From an uncultured Bacilli bacterium (GTDB lineage Bacteria > Bacillota_I > Bacilli_A > RF39 > UBA660), in the NCBI GenBank assembly GCA_947624075.1, contig CANQIM010000017.1, positions 1 through 14,019 of the forward strand: DNA of 14,019 nt. Reading direction: 5' to 3'. The number at the start of each line of letters is the position of its first letter. Within the stretch, counting starts at the first letter, position 1. This document shows positions 6,396 to 13,845 of this stretch, one piece after another. The translations under genes and the position numbers were made by a program. Under the pieces are notes generated by a model, which saw only the letters and a list, made by a program, of their open reading frames with translations, ran no database searches and was not told where the DNA came from.

Positions 6396-7583
6396 ATGAA
6401 AATAATTTCAATTAATGCAGGAAGTAGTTCTTTAAAGTTTACTTTATTTGAAATGGATAATGAAGAAGTTATTGCAAGTGGTGTCTTTGAACGTATTGGA
6501 ATTGAAGGCAGTAAATATACAATTAAATATAACGGTGAGAAAATAGAACAAGAAATAGAACTTTTAGACCATACGGATGCTGTTAAGGTACTACTTGAAA
6601 AGTTAATTGATTTAGCGATTATTAAATCTTTAGATGAGATTAAGGGTGTAGGACATCGTTTAGTTCATGGAAAAGATAAATACAGTAAATCAGTTATTAT
6701 TACTGATGAAGTTATTGAGGACTTAGAGGCATTTAGAGAATTTGCTCCACTACATAATCCAGCTAATGTTTTAGGAATTAAAGCTTTTAGAGAAGCTTTG
6801 GGTGAAGATACTTTAATGGTTGGTGTTTTTGATACGGCTTTTCATCAAACTATGGAAAAAGAAGCTTATTTATACCCAGTTCCTTATAAATGGTATGAGA
6901 ACTATGGTGTACGTAAATATGGTTTCCATGGTACAAGTCATCGCTTTATGGCTTTGTCAATGAAAGAAATACTTGGAAGAGAAAATTTCAAAATGATTTC
7001 TTGTCATATTGGTAATGGTGGTTCCATATGTGCAATTGATAATATGAAATGTATTGATACTTCAATGGGCTTTACTCCTTTGGCTGGAATAATGATGGGT
7101 ACTAGATCAGGAGATGTTGATCCTTCTATAATACCTTATGTTATGGAAAAAGAAGGTAAAAATGCTAGTGAAGTAGTAGATGATTTAAATAAAGTCAGTG
7201 GTTTATTAGGGTTAAGTGAATGTAGCAGTGATATGCGAGATATTTTAAGTAATATTGAGCAAGGAAATGAGCAAGCTCTTTTAGCAAAGAAGAAATATGT
7301 TCGTCGAGTAGTTGATTATATAGCTCAATACTATGTATTGCTTGGGGGAGTTGATGCTATATGCTTTACGGCAGGAGTTGGGGAAAATAGTGTACCTGTT
7401 AGAAAGGAAATATGTGAATCACTTGCTTGTTTAGGTGTTAAAATAGATTTGGAATTAAACGAAAAACGAGGAGAATTTGTAAAACTTAGTACAGATGAGT
7501 CTAAAATATTAGTTTATGTAATACCAACTGATGAAGAATTAATGATTGCTAGAGATACACTAAATTTAATTCAAAATAGATAG
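6396..7583 (+). CDS. ackA: Acetate kinase, canonical paralog 2
   Basis: This is a second full-length acetate kinase (395 residues), clearly homologous to paralog 1 over its whole length. It keeps the standard active-site motifs: INAGSSSLKF (Asn7), GHRLVH (Arg88), APLHNPA, FDTAFH (Asp146), YGFHGTSH (His178), HIGNGGS (Asn207), GFTPLAGIMMGTRSGDVDPS (Arg237) and DEELMIARDT. The one oddity is HGK where HGG is usual (residue 93). It therefore looks like the enzyme most likely to carry ordinary acetate/acetyl-phosphate conversion for ATP generation. The ATG is six bases after GAGGG. It is the first gene of a unit with nrnA, whose ribosome binding site overlaps this stop codon, and engB, so acetate metabolism and RNA/ribosome housekeeping are cotranscribed. 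No phosphotransacetylase gene is in the window. Confidence 0.95.
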   Translation: MKIISINAGSSSLKFTLFEMDNEEVIASGVFERIGIEGSKYTIKYNGEKIEQEIELLDHTDAVKVLLEKLIDLAIIKSLDEIKGVGHRLVHGKDKYSKSVIITDEVIEDLEAFREFAPLHNPANVLGIKAFREALGEDTLMVGVFDTAFHQTMEKEAYLYPVPYKWYENYGVRKYGFHGTSHRFMALSMKEILGRENFKMISCHIGNGGSICAIDNMKCIDTSMGFTPLAGIMMGTRSGDVDPSIIPYVMEKEGKNASEVVDDLNKVSGLLGLSECSSDMRDILSNIEQGNEQALLAKKKYVRRVVDYIAQYYVLLGGVDAICFTAGVGENSVPVRKEICESLACLGVKIDLELNEKRGEFVKLSTDESKILVYVIPTDEELMIARDTLNLIQNR

Positions 7584-7590
7584 GAAATGT

Positions 7591-8547
7591 ATGATGTATA
7601 AAGAAATTTATGAGAAAATAAAGGAATATGAAACAATAGTTATAGCTAGACATGTTGGTGTTGATCCAGATGCATTGTGTGGACAACTTGCCTTGCGTGA
7701 TTCTATAAAGCTAACTTTTCCAGAAAAAAAAGTGTTGGCTGTAGGAACAGGTAGTATTAAATTTTTGCAAATTGGGAAACTTGATAAGGGTGAAGATGTA
7801 ACTGATGCCTTATTAATTGTTGTTGATACACCTGATATAAAAAGAGTTGATTCAGTTGACTTTTCGCAATTTGCTTATAAAATTAAGATTGATCATCATC
7901 CTTTTGTTGAAAATTTTTGTGATATAGAGTTAATTGAAGATACAGCTTGTTCAGCTTGTGAAATTTTAATGAAGTTATTATTAGAGACGGATTTACAATG
8001 TGATATGGAAATTGCTGAAAAACTTTATATGGGATTGGTGTCTGATTCTAATAGATTTTTGTTCAATAGTTGCACAAGTAGTACTTTTAAGTTAGTAGCT
8101 AAATATATAGAAATGTATAATTTAGATTTAAGTAAAATGTATCAAAAACTTTACTTACGTCCTTTGAATGAAGTACGCCTAGAGGGCTATATTTCTTCAA
8201 ATATGGTAGTAACGGAAAACTCCTTAGCATATATTCAAATAACAGATAAAGTAATTAATGAGTTTGGAGTAGATAGTGCTGCCGCAGGAAATATGGTTAA
8301 TAATTTTAATTTTATCGAAGAAATTATTGTGTGGGCAACTATTACTGAAGATGTGAAAAATAATCAAATTCGTGTTTCTATAAGATCACGTGGTCCAGAA
8401 ATTAATCAAATGGCTGAGAAATATGGTGGTGGTGGTCATAAGTTTGCCTCTGGGGTAAAACTTCGTACCTTTGCTGAAGCTATGCAGTTGATGAATGATT
8501 TAGATAAGCTTGTAGGGGAATATAAAGAAAAGAATAAGGAGCGATAG
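7591..8547 (+). CDS. nrnA: DHH-family nanoRNase / pAp phosphatase NrnA
   Basis: NrnA degrades 2-5 nt RNA fragments and dephosphorylates 3'-phosphoadenosine 5'-phosphate, using two Mn ions in the cytoplasm. The 318 residues show the DHH phosphoesterase motifs in order: RHVGVDPDALCG (His21, Asp25, Asp27), VVDTPD (Asp79), the DHH triad at 101-103 in IKIDHHPFVE, and LVSDSNRF (Asp152). The DHHA1 substrate-binding domain follows with the glycine motif GGGGHKFASG (279-288). The usual HxxPDGDA reads HVGVDPDA here, a small variation that keeps the metal ligands. ATG codons at 7591 and 7594 are both possible; AGGAA (7582-7586) overlaps the preceding stop and fits either. The engB start is one base beyond its stop. 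A close relative such as the c-di-AMP/pApA phosphodiesterase GdpP is excluded by the lack of membrane and GGDEF-like domains. Confidence 0.92.
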   Translation: MMYKEIYEKIKEYETIVIARHVGVDPDALCGQLALRDSIKLTFPEKKVLAVGTGSIKFLQIGKLDKGEDVTDALLIVVDTPDIKRVDSVDFSQFAYKIKIDHHPFVENFCDIELIEDTACSACEILMKLLLETDLQCDMEIAEKLYMGLVSDSNRFLFNSCTSSTFKLVAKYIEMYNLDLSKMYQKLYLRPLNEVRLEGYISSNMVVTENSLAYIQITDKVINEFGVDSAAAGNMVNNFNFIEEIIVWATITEDVKNNQIRVSIRSRGPEINQMAEKYGGGGHKFASGVKLRTFAEAMQLMNDLDKLVGEYKEKNKER

Positions 8548-8548
8548 T

Positions 8549-9148
8549 ATGGTAATTAAAGACGCTAATTTAGAAGTAATTGCGACAAGAAGAAGCCAGT
8601 ATCCTGAAGGTGGGAAGCCCGAATTTTTATTGGTAGGGAGAAGTAATGTAGGAAAAAGTAGTTTTATTAATGCGATATTGGGAAGAAAAAATTTAGCTCA
8701 TACATCTGGACGACCTGGTAAGACGCAGACACTTAACTTTTATAATGTGAATAATGGAGAATTTTTCTTAATAGATGTTCCTGGTTATGGTTTTGCTTCC
8801 GTAGACAAGAAAACACAATCAAAATTTGGTATGATGATAGAAGAATATTTGGAAAAACGTCAAGAATTGAAAAGAGTTTTCTTATTAGTTGATTTTAGAA
8901 TGAAGCCTACTGAAGATGATTTACTGATGTATAATTTTTTAAAGTATTATAATATACCAGTTACTGTAGTTGCGACTAAGGCAGATAAAGTAAGTGGTAG
9001 TAAAAAAGAAAAAAATTTGAAAGATATGCTTAATACACTTGATTTAGTGGTTGGTGATGATTTGGTAGTATTTTCTAGTGTGACAAGACTTGGTGTTAAA
9101 GAAGTAGTTAAAAAAATAGAAGACCTAGTTAGTGTGGAAACTCTCTAG
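8549..9148 (+). CDS. engB: Ribosome-assembly GTPase EngB (YsxC/YihA)
   Basis: EngB is an essential small GTPase for late assembly of the 50S subunit. All G motifs are present in 199 residues: G1 GRSNVGKSS (30-38), the G2 Thr in GKTQTLNFY (57-65), G3 DVPGYG (76-81), G4 TKAD (143-146) and a G5-like SSVTR (176-180). The PGYGFA stretch after G3 is characteristic of EngB. Length and start agree with the family: the ATG lies one base after the nrnA stop, and AAGGAGCG (8536-8543) is the ribosome binding site. The last codons and the stop form part of a terminator hairpin, so most transcription from the ackA2 promoter probably ends here. Confidence 0.96.
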   Translation: MVIKDANLEVIATRRSQYPEGGKPEFLLVGRSNVGKSSFINAILGRKNLAHTSGRPGKTQTLNFYNVNNGEFFLIDVPGYGFASVDKKTQSKFGMMIEEYLEKRQELKRVFLLVDFRMKPTEDDLLMYNFLKYYNIPVTVVATKADKVSGSKKEKNLKDMLNTLDLVVGDDLVVFSSVTRLGVKEVVKKIEDLVSVETL

Positions 9149-9156
9149 GTTTTTTT
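9123..9156 (+). terminator. Intrinsic terminator overlapping the engB stop
   Basis: ACCTAG (9123-9128) pairs with CTAGGT (9145-9150), and an inner AGT/ACT (9131-9133, 9140-9142) extends the stem. T residues run from 9150 to 9156. The engB stop codon (9146-9148) is inside the 3' arm, so terminating ribosomes could influence folding. Confidence 0.7.
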
Positions 9157-9179
9157 CATATATTATTTTAGGTGGGAAA

Positions 9180-9632
9180 ATGAATATTAAACAAGTTGCC
9201 AAAGATAATTATAAAATTTTTATAAATAAACTTTTTTTTAAGGGAAGTTTTGATGAAAAAGAAAATATTATTGATTTTGTAAAAGATATTATCTTGAAAA
9301 AAAGAAAAGTATTAAACTTACGGGGTTTTTATAAAGTACTAGTCTACGTTAATAAAAAGATTGGAATGTTTATTGATATGGTAAAACTTGAAGATAGTAG
9401 TTATTTTAATAATTTGGATTTAAGGGTAATTGTTAATAACGATAGTGAAGTTTACTTTGAAACTGAAGATTATTTTTTTATTGCTGATGGCAAAGATATT
9501 AGATATTTAGATGGTAAATTTTATTTGCTAGTAGATGAATTTTTTCAAGAAAAAATAGAAAATGAAGAATTTGGTCGGTTTATTTATGGCGAAGATGTGA
9601 TTAATGTACTAGCTAATGGCGTAATTTTATGA
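9180..9632 (+). CDS. Hypothetical protein, 150 residues
   Basis: I do not recognise this protein. It is soluble-looking, without a signal peptide or membrane helix. It begins with a Lys-rich, helical N-terminus (about 1-45). A strand-rich centre follows, with alternating hydrophobic residues (YKVLVYV, DLRVIV, YFFIADG), and an acidic end. No catalytic motif or cysteine pattern is visible. I chose the ATG at 9180 because AGGTGGG (9171-9177) is directly upstream; a longer in-frame reading from 9132 would overlap engB and its terminator. It uses TGA, immediately followed by TAA, the only TGA stop in the window. It sits after the engB terminator, so it is probably expressed by read-through or from a promoter I cannot see. 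The gene is followed 35 bases later by another unknown gene. Confidence 0.75.
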   Translation: MNIKQVAKDNYKIFINKLFFKGSFDEKENIIDFVKDIILKKRKVLNLRGFYKVLVYVNKKIGMFIDMVKLEDSSYFNNLDLRVIVNNDSEVYFETEDYFFIADGKDIRYLDGKFYLLVDEFFQEKIENEEFGRFIYGEDVINVLANGVIL

Positions 9633-9638
9633 TAAAAT
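9630..9638 (+). promoter_or_regulatory. Possible extended -10 element before the 229-residue gene
   Basis: TGATAAAAT overlaps the tandem TGA-TAA stop of the preceding gene and is 30 bases before the next start. It lacks a convincing -35, and its bases also form a short AT-only palindrome, so the call is weak. Confidence 0.25.
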
Positions 9639-9667
9639 TTTAGATAGAGTAAAAAGTGGTGATTAAA

Positions 9668-10357
9668 TTGAGTAGTAGAAGAAAGTTTTTTTTAATATTC
9701 ATTTTTATTATTTTAGATATATTTTTATTAATTGGATTCTTAGTAATTAGAGATAAAACTTTAGAAAATACCTTAAAAAATGAAATAGATTCATTGAAAG
9801 AACTAGACATTACAAAAGATAGGTATAATACAAAGATTAAAACAAGAGGAAATTACGCTATTATTGAAAAGGCTATTAAAGAATATTTAGATAATTATGC
9901 AGTAAATTTGCAAAGTGTTTTGGGAATTTTAAGCGATGAAGAATTTACAGGTCTTTTATTAGCAGATAACTATACAGATGATTTAGAATTTAAAGAAGAA
10001 TTTGCCTTTATTGAAAAAACGAAAGATAGGTTTAATAAAAAAATTAATGAATTAATTGATGAGTGCGATAAAGAAAATATAAAAGATTATATACGAACGA
10101 AGATGGTTGATCCATATTATATAGCACTTTATGAAGAATTGATGATTGATGATAATGCAAGTCGAGACATAATTGAATCTCGTGAGTTATTAGGAAGAAC
10201 TAAGGCAAGGGTAAATTTAATATTAGATACTTGTGAAGACATTTTCAATTTTTTGAAAATGCATAGTGCAGAATGGGTAGTAGAAGATGGAGAAGTTAAA
10301 TTTAAAACACAAGCTCTATTGGATCAATATAATGCCTATTTAAAGAATATTCAGTAA
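9668..10357 (+). CDS. Hypothetical membrane-anchored helical protein, 229 residues
   Basis: I cannot name this protein. It has a basic N-terminus (SSRRK), one strongly hydrophobic segment (about residues 6-26) and then about 200 charged, predominantly helical residues. This suggests a single-pass protein with an extracytoplasmic helical domain anchored at the N-terminus, or an uncleaved signal anchor. There is no lipobox and no enzyme motif; the domain contains two cysteines. The start is probably TTG at 9668: AGTGGTGA (9655-9662) is a reasonable Shine-Dalgarno match five bases upstream. The alternative GTG codons at 9656 and 9659 lie inside that site and would put two more hydrophobic residues and a Lys in front. 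A terminator closes the gene 16 bases after its stop. Confidence 0.75.
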   Translation: MSSRRKFFLIFIFIILDIFLLIGFLVIRDKTLENTLKNEIDSLKELDITKDRYNTKIKTRGNYAIIEKAIKEYLDNYAVNLQSVLGILSDEEFTGLLLADNYTDDLEFKEEFAFIEKTKDRFNKKINELIDECDKENIKDYIRTKMVDPYYIALYEELMIDDNASRDIIESRELLGRTKARVNLILDTCEDIFNFLKMHSAEWVVEDGEVKFKTQALLDQYNAYLKNIQ

Positions 10358-10372
10358 AAGAAGATAGTTGGT

Positions 10373-10407
10373 AAAAGTAAAGTTTAGTGGTGAGCTTTAC
10401 TTTTTTT
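10373..10407 (+). terminator. Intrinsic terminator after the 229-residue gene
   Basis: AAAAGTAAAG (10373-10382) pairs perfectly with CTTTACTTTT (10395-10404) over a 12-base loop, and the T run continues to 10407. It overlaps the -35 region of the next promoter. Confidence 0.75.
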
Positions 10408-10424
10408 GCTAATTTTGCTATAAT
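10396..10424 (+). promoter_or_regulatory. Promoter for the metallopeptidase gene
   Basis: TTTACT (10396-10401), a 17-base spacer and a perfect TATAAT (10419-10424). The -35 lies within the 3' arm of the preceding terminator. The start of transcription would be near 10431, which rules out upstream start codons for the gene. Confidence 0.6.
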
Positions 10425-10452
10425 ATGGGCTAATTTTGAGGAGGTTAGAAAT

Positions 10453-11409
10453 TTGAATATAGCAGTTTGGACAGTCATAAGTATAGCTTTGTCTTCATTA
10501 TCAATAGAAATGGAAAAGAAAAATATAATGCGTCTAAAAGATTTTAGAGAAATAAAAGTAGCACCAGAGATTGTGAGAAAAATTAGTAATATTGATTTTG
10601 ATCGACTAGAAAAAAGCTCCTTTTCGGTTGAAGTAGAACGCTTTGTAGATGTTGTTACAAAAAATTTACCTAAGAGTAATTTAGATACTTTATATAATAA
10701 TATTAATACTTTGGAAATTAAAACAGTACCATTTTTACATAGATCTTTGGGTCGTTATGATTCTACTAAAAATACCATTGTTTTGCGAAAAACATTAGAA
10801 GAATGTATATATCATGAATTGTTTCATATGGCTAGTTCTAAATTAATTGATGAAAATAAATTATACAGTGGATTTGAGCAAATAGATAAAAAATTCATGA
10901 TTGGTGTTGGGATTAATGAGGGGTATACACAATTTTTAACTGAAAGATATTTCCATGATTATACTTCATTGGATGTTTATCCTCTTCATACTTTAGCTGT
11001 ATCTATAATTGAGAAAATTATTGGTAAAGATAATATGCAAAACTTTTATTTTAGAAATGACTTAAAAGGCTTGGTTGAAGCCTTAGAAAAATATTGCTCA
11101 ATAGAAGAGATAATGCAGTTTTTAAATAACTTGGATTCTTTGACACCAGTTTTTAATAATAGACCTTTTGATAGTAAGAAAGTAAATAAAGTATATCTTT
11201 TTTTAGCAAGAATTTGCTCAGCTAGATTAAAGGAAGATTTAGAAAAGACAAGTAATATTGATAGTTATTTTTCTATAATAAAAGACTTTTTTGCGAGTGT
11301 CGCTGATGAAAGAAACGATTATTTGACTGATGACTTAGTTCAAAATATAAATCAAGCTATAGAAGAAAAAAGAAAAGTATATCAAAAGAAAAAAGATATT
11401 GTTTTGTAG
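10453..11409 (+). CDS. Putative gluzincin-type zinc metallopeptidase
   Basis: I do not know a named family for this 318-residue protein, but it has a zinc peptidase signature. HELFH (121-125) supplies two His ligands and the catalytic Glu, and Glu156 in GVGINEGYTQ (151-160), 31 residues later, is well placed as the third ligand, as in gluzincins. Around HELFH there is an expected preceding strand (NTIVLRKT). The first 17 residues are moderately hydrophobic but lack a basic leader, so secretion is uncertain and a cytoplasmic enzyme is as likely. The remainder is helical. TTG at 10453 is the start: GAGGAGG (10438-10444) lies eight bases upstream and the promoter excludes earlier codons. It is monocistronic and converges on spoIVA, sharing a terminator with it. 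A sporulation role is only suggested by location. Confidence 0.65.
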   Translation: MNIAVWTVISIALSSLSIEMEKKNIMRLKDFREIKVAPEIVRKISNIDFDRLEKSSFSVEVERFVDVVTKNLPKSNLDTLYNNINTLEIKTVPFLHRSLGRYDSTKNTIVLRKTLEECIYHELFHMASSKLIDENKLYSGFEQIDKKFMIGVGINEGYTQFLTERYFHDYTSLDVYPLHTLAVSIIEKIIGKDNMQNFYFRNDLKGLVEALEKYCSIEEIMQFLNNLDSLTPVFNNRPFDSKKVNKVYLFLARICSARLKEDLEKTSNIDSYFSIIKDFFASVADERNDYLTDDLVQNINQAIEEKRKVYQKKKDIVL

Positions 11410-11421
11410 AATATCTTTTTT
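11389..11421. terminator. Bidirectional terminator between metallopeptidase and spoIVA
   Basis: Positions 11389-11400 (AAAAAAGATATT) pair perfectly with 11410-11421 over a nine-base loop. Six A and six T residues flank it, so it can act on both strands. The plus-strand stop (11407-11409) is in the loop, and the spoIVA stop (complement of 11420-11422) overlaps the right arm. Confidence 0.8.
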
Positions 11422-12895
11422 AGATTACGATTGCTATCATGTTGTTAGAACCTTTATTGACTACTTTAGAAAGTGTTGATTGTAGTTTGAAACGAATATT
11501 ATCTGGCATTAGGTTAATTTTAGATTGAATACCTTCTTGGACGATGGAGTCTAGACTACGACCAAAGATTTCACTTTTCCATATATCATTAGGACTTTTT
11601 TCTTGATCCTTAATTAAGTGATCTATTAGTTCTTTACTTTGAAGTTCACTACCAATAATTGGTTCAAAGGTAGATTCTACGTCGACTCTAATCATGTGAA
11701 TTGATGGAGCAACGGCCTTTAATTTAACACCATATCTTGGTCCTTGCTTAGTTATTTCTGGTTTATCTAGTTTCATGTCAGCAATAGATGGGGTTGCGAC
11801 ACCATAGCCAGTTTGTTTAACCATTTTAAGTGCATATTTAATTTGATCATATTCCCTTTTAGCAACACTATATTCTTGGAAAAGAGAAAGTAGGTCAGCT
11901 TTGTTTTTTACATCAACTTTAATAATATTTGTTAAAACTTTATCATAAAGATTGGCAGGAGCCGTTAAATTAACAGTAACAATTCCTGTAGAAGAATCAA
12001 CCTCTGATAAATAGCATTTTTCAATTAAATTGTTTTCTAAAAAATGATTTGTTATTTTATCTATATCACGTAATTTATCTATTTCAATGACGCTTTCTTT
12101 GATGGAATCAATGTAAGACTTTTTAATTTCATTGTCAGGATTTAGTATAGCAATCCACTCTGGCATGTTAATTTTTACTTCCAAAACAGGAAATTCAAAT
12201 AAAGCTTCACGTAAGATGTCATACATTTCTTTTTCATTCATGCCTTCGACATTAATAGGAAGAACTGGAACGTTATGCTCATTACGGAGAGCTTCAGCAA
12301 GTTTTTCAGTTTCAGGCAAAGTTGGATGAGTAGTATTCAAAATGACAATGAAAGGTTTGCCAATATTTTTTAATTCATTGATAACTCTGTTTTCTGCTTC
12401 AAGATAATCACTTCTATCAAATTCACTAATAGAACCGTCTGATGTCATAACAATTCCAATGGTAGAATGATCTTTAATTACCTTTTCTGTACCTATTTCG
12501 GCTGCTTCGATGAAAGGTATTTCTTCATTGTACCATGGTGTTTTTACCATACGAGGACCATTTTCATCTGTTGCACCTATCGCATTATTAATCATGTAAC
12601 CAACGCAGTCAATAAGACGAATGTTACAAGTAAAGTCATCTATTTTTATTTTAGCACTATTGTTAGGTACAAATTTAGGTTCTGTTGTCATAATTGTTTT
12701 ACCAGCAGCACTTTGAGGTATTTCATCTAAGGCTCTTTTACGTTCATATTCATCTTCAATATTAGGTACTATTAATGTTTCAACCATACGCTTTATAAAA
12801 GTTGATTTACCAGATCTAACAGCACCAACGACACCTAGATATATATCGCCACCACTTCTTTTAGCGATGTTTTTTATAATTTCTATTTTTTCCAT
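11420..12895 (-). CDS. spoIVA: Stage IV sporulation protein A (spore coat ATPase)
   Basis: SpoIVA is a mother-cell ATPase that polymerises on the forespore outer membrane, recruited by SpoVM, and forms the basement layer of the spore coat; it is also needed for cortex formation. The 491 residues match the B. subtilis protein in length. The N-terminal TRAFAC-related ATPase domain has Walker A GAVRSGKST (24-32), the QSAAGKTIMTTEP segment (61-73) with the Thr residues used in hydrolysis, a switch-like RLIDCVGY (93-100), and LNTTHP (186-191). The middle and C-terminal domains follow to the end GSNNMIAIVI. AAGGAGAAG on the minus strand (12907-12899) precedes the ATG. Family knowledge predicts sigma-E control, but I could not find a convincing sigma-E promoter. 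It converges with the metallopeptidase gene and diverges from a membrane-protein gene. Confidence 0.97.
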   Translation of the reverse strand: MEKIEIIKNIAKRSGGDIYLGVVGAVRSGKSTFIKRMVETLIVPNIEDEYERKRALDEIPQSAAGKTIMTTEPKFVPNNSAKIKIDDFTCNIRLIDCVGYMINNAIGATDENGPRMVKTPWYNEEIPFIEAAEIGTEKVIKDHSTIGIVMTSDGSISEFDRSDYLEAENRVINELKNIGKPFIVILNTTHPTLPETEKLAEALRNEHNVPVLPINVEGMNEKEMYDILREALFEFPVLEVKINMPEWIAILNPDNEIKKSYIDSIKESVIEIDKLRDIDKITNHFLENNLIEKCYLSEVDSSTGIVTVNLTAPANLYDKVLTNIIKVDVKNKADLLSLFQEYSVAKREYDQIKYALKMVKQTGYGVATPSIADMKLDKPEITKQGPRYGVKLKAVAPSIHMIRVDVESTFEPIIGSELQSKELIDHLIKDQEKSPNDIWKSEIFGRSLDSIVQEGIQSKINLMPDNIRFKLQSTLSKVVNKGSNNMIAIVI

Positions 12896-12937
12896 AAATC
12901 TTCTCCTTATACAATAAATATTTATGTGTATAAAAAG

Positions 12938-12963
12938 AAAAAAAGAACTAATTACTGTTCTTT
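12938..12963 (-). terminator. Terminator-like hairpin upstream of spoIVA
   Basis: AAAGAAC/GTTCTTT (12942-12948 with 12957-12963) encloses an eight-base loop. Read on the minus strand it is followed by an unbroken T run to 12938. It lies about 45 bases before the spoIVA start. It may block minus-strand transcripts entering spoIVA or act in its leader. Confidence 0.5.
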
Positions 12964-13001
12964 ATTAAAACATTTTGATTGTTTTTTAGAATTAGGAATC
13001 G

Positions 13002-13031
13002 TTGTAAATGTTTGTAAATTATTGGTAATAT
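13002..13031 (+). promoter_or_regulatory. Candidate distal promoter for the 248-residue gene
   Basis: TTGTAA (13002-13007), an 18-base spacer and a TGG-extended TAATAT (13026-13031). It points away from spoIVA. Confidence 0.4.
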
Positions 13032-13044
13032 GTAATGAAAAAAA

Positions 13045-13073
13045 TTGTTTTGTTTTATGAAGTTTGTTATTAT
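13045..13073 (+). promoter_or_regulatory. Candidate proximal promoter for the 248-residue gene
   Basis: TTGTTT (13045-13050), 17 bases and a TGT-extended TATTAT (13068-13073). Transcription would begin near 13080, directly before the ribosome binding site AAGGAGTG (13080-13087), so the leader would be very short. Confidence 0.4.
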
Positions 13074-13095
13074 TAGGATAAGGAGTGTGCTTATA

Positions 13096-13842
13096 GTGAA
13101 ATTTATTAAAGGAGTTAAATTGCCTTTTGTTTTAGGTGTTGTCAGTGCTTTTTTGATAATATTTGGGGTTACTTTGACGGTTACTAATTTTTCTAAGGTA
13201 GTTAGTAGTGGAGGAAGTGCATCTAAAATTATGCCAATTACAGATTCAAAAGTAGAATATTTTAAATTTCGTAATAAAAAGATGTATTTATCTGAGGATT
13301 TAGAAGAATTTACTATGCAATTTAAAGGCTTAGGTTGTAAGGGAAAATTTGAAGGAGGTAATATAACTAGTGAATTTGAAATAGATAAAATTGATTCTAA
13401 AGACCATGCTTTTTATAAAATATATGCAAAAGATAGTGGTAATTTTGTAATTAAATGTCCTATTGCGGGAGAAATATTAAAAAATGACTTTTCTCTTAAC
13501 TTTGAGTATAAGCCAATAGAAGAAAAAACACCTTATGTTAATAGAAAGATTGATTATTTTCGTTTAGCAAGTATGGCGGAGCCACTAGAAATAAATTATG
13601 ATAAAACGACGATTAAAATTGGTTTGAATGATAATTATAAGAAAGAAAAAATTGATGATTTAGATACAGTTATTAAAAAACTTGGTGAACCAGAAGAAAA
13701 AGATATCAGTGTGATATATCATGATCAAGTTGAAGATTTTTACTACACAGATAGTAAGTATAAATATTTTTTTAGTGTTATGGATGGAATTTCAAATAAT
13801 GATGGAACTGAAGTTTATTGTCTTAGTATTTCAAGGAGGTAG
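13096..13842 (+). CDS. Hypothetical membrane-anchored protein, 248 residues
   Basis: I do not recognise this protein. It begins with a basic leader (KFIKGVK) and a hydrophobic segment (about residues 9-30, LPFVLGVVSAFLIIFGVTLTV), followed by a Ser/Gly-rich linker and about 200 mixed-strand residues. This fits a signal-anchored extracytoplasmic protein. The outer domain has two cysteines (GLGCKG and IKCP) that could pair. The C-terminal part (about 190-245) contains a KKLGEPEE turn followed by a Tyr-rich strand pair, loosely like small beta-lactamase-inhibitor/SmpA-type folds; that is only a resemblance. The start is GTG at 13096, with AAGGAGTG eight bases upstream; earlier in-frame codons lie in the promoter region. 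The stop directly abuts the ribosome binding site of the lipoprotein gene, so the two are probably coupled. Confidence 0.7.
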   Translation: MKFIKGVKLPFVLGVVSAFLIIFGVTLTVTNFSKVVSSGGSASKIMPITDSKVEYFKFRNKKMYLSEDLEEFTMQFKGLGCKGKFEGGNITSEFEIDKIDSKDHAFYKIYAKDSGNFVIKCPIAGEILKNDFSLNFEYKPIEEKTPYVNRKIDYFRLASMAEPLEINYDKTTIKIGLNDNYKKEKIDDLDTVIKKLGEPEEKDISVIYHDQVEDFYYTDSKYKYFFSVMDGISNNDGTEVYCLSISRR

Positions 13843-13845
13843 AAT

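Noticed and set aside
9132..9179. Longer start for the 150-residue gene
   Set aside because: It overlaps the engB end and terminator; the ATG at 9180 has its own ribosome binding site.
10387..10452. Longer N-terminus for the metallopeptidase
   Set aside because: The added 22 codons are terminator and promoter DNA; the TTG at 10453 has a near-perfect GAGGAGG site.
12132..12730. Two plus-strand open frames inside spoIVA
   Set aside because: Both are shadows of the strongly supported SpoIVA reading frame.
13045..13095. Longer N-terminus for the 248-residue protein
   Set aside because: There is no ribosome binding site, and the stretch carries promoter-like elements; GTG at 13096 is well placed.
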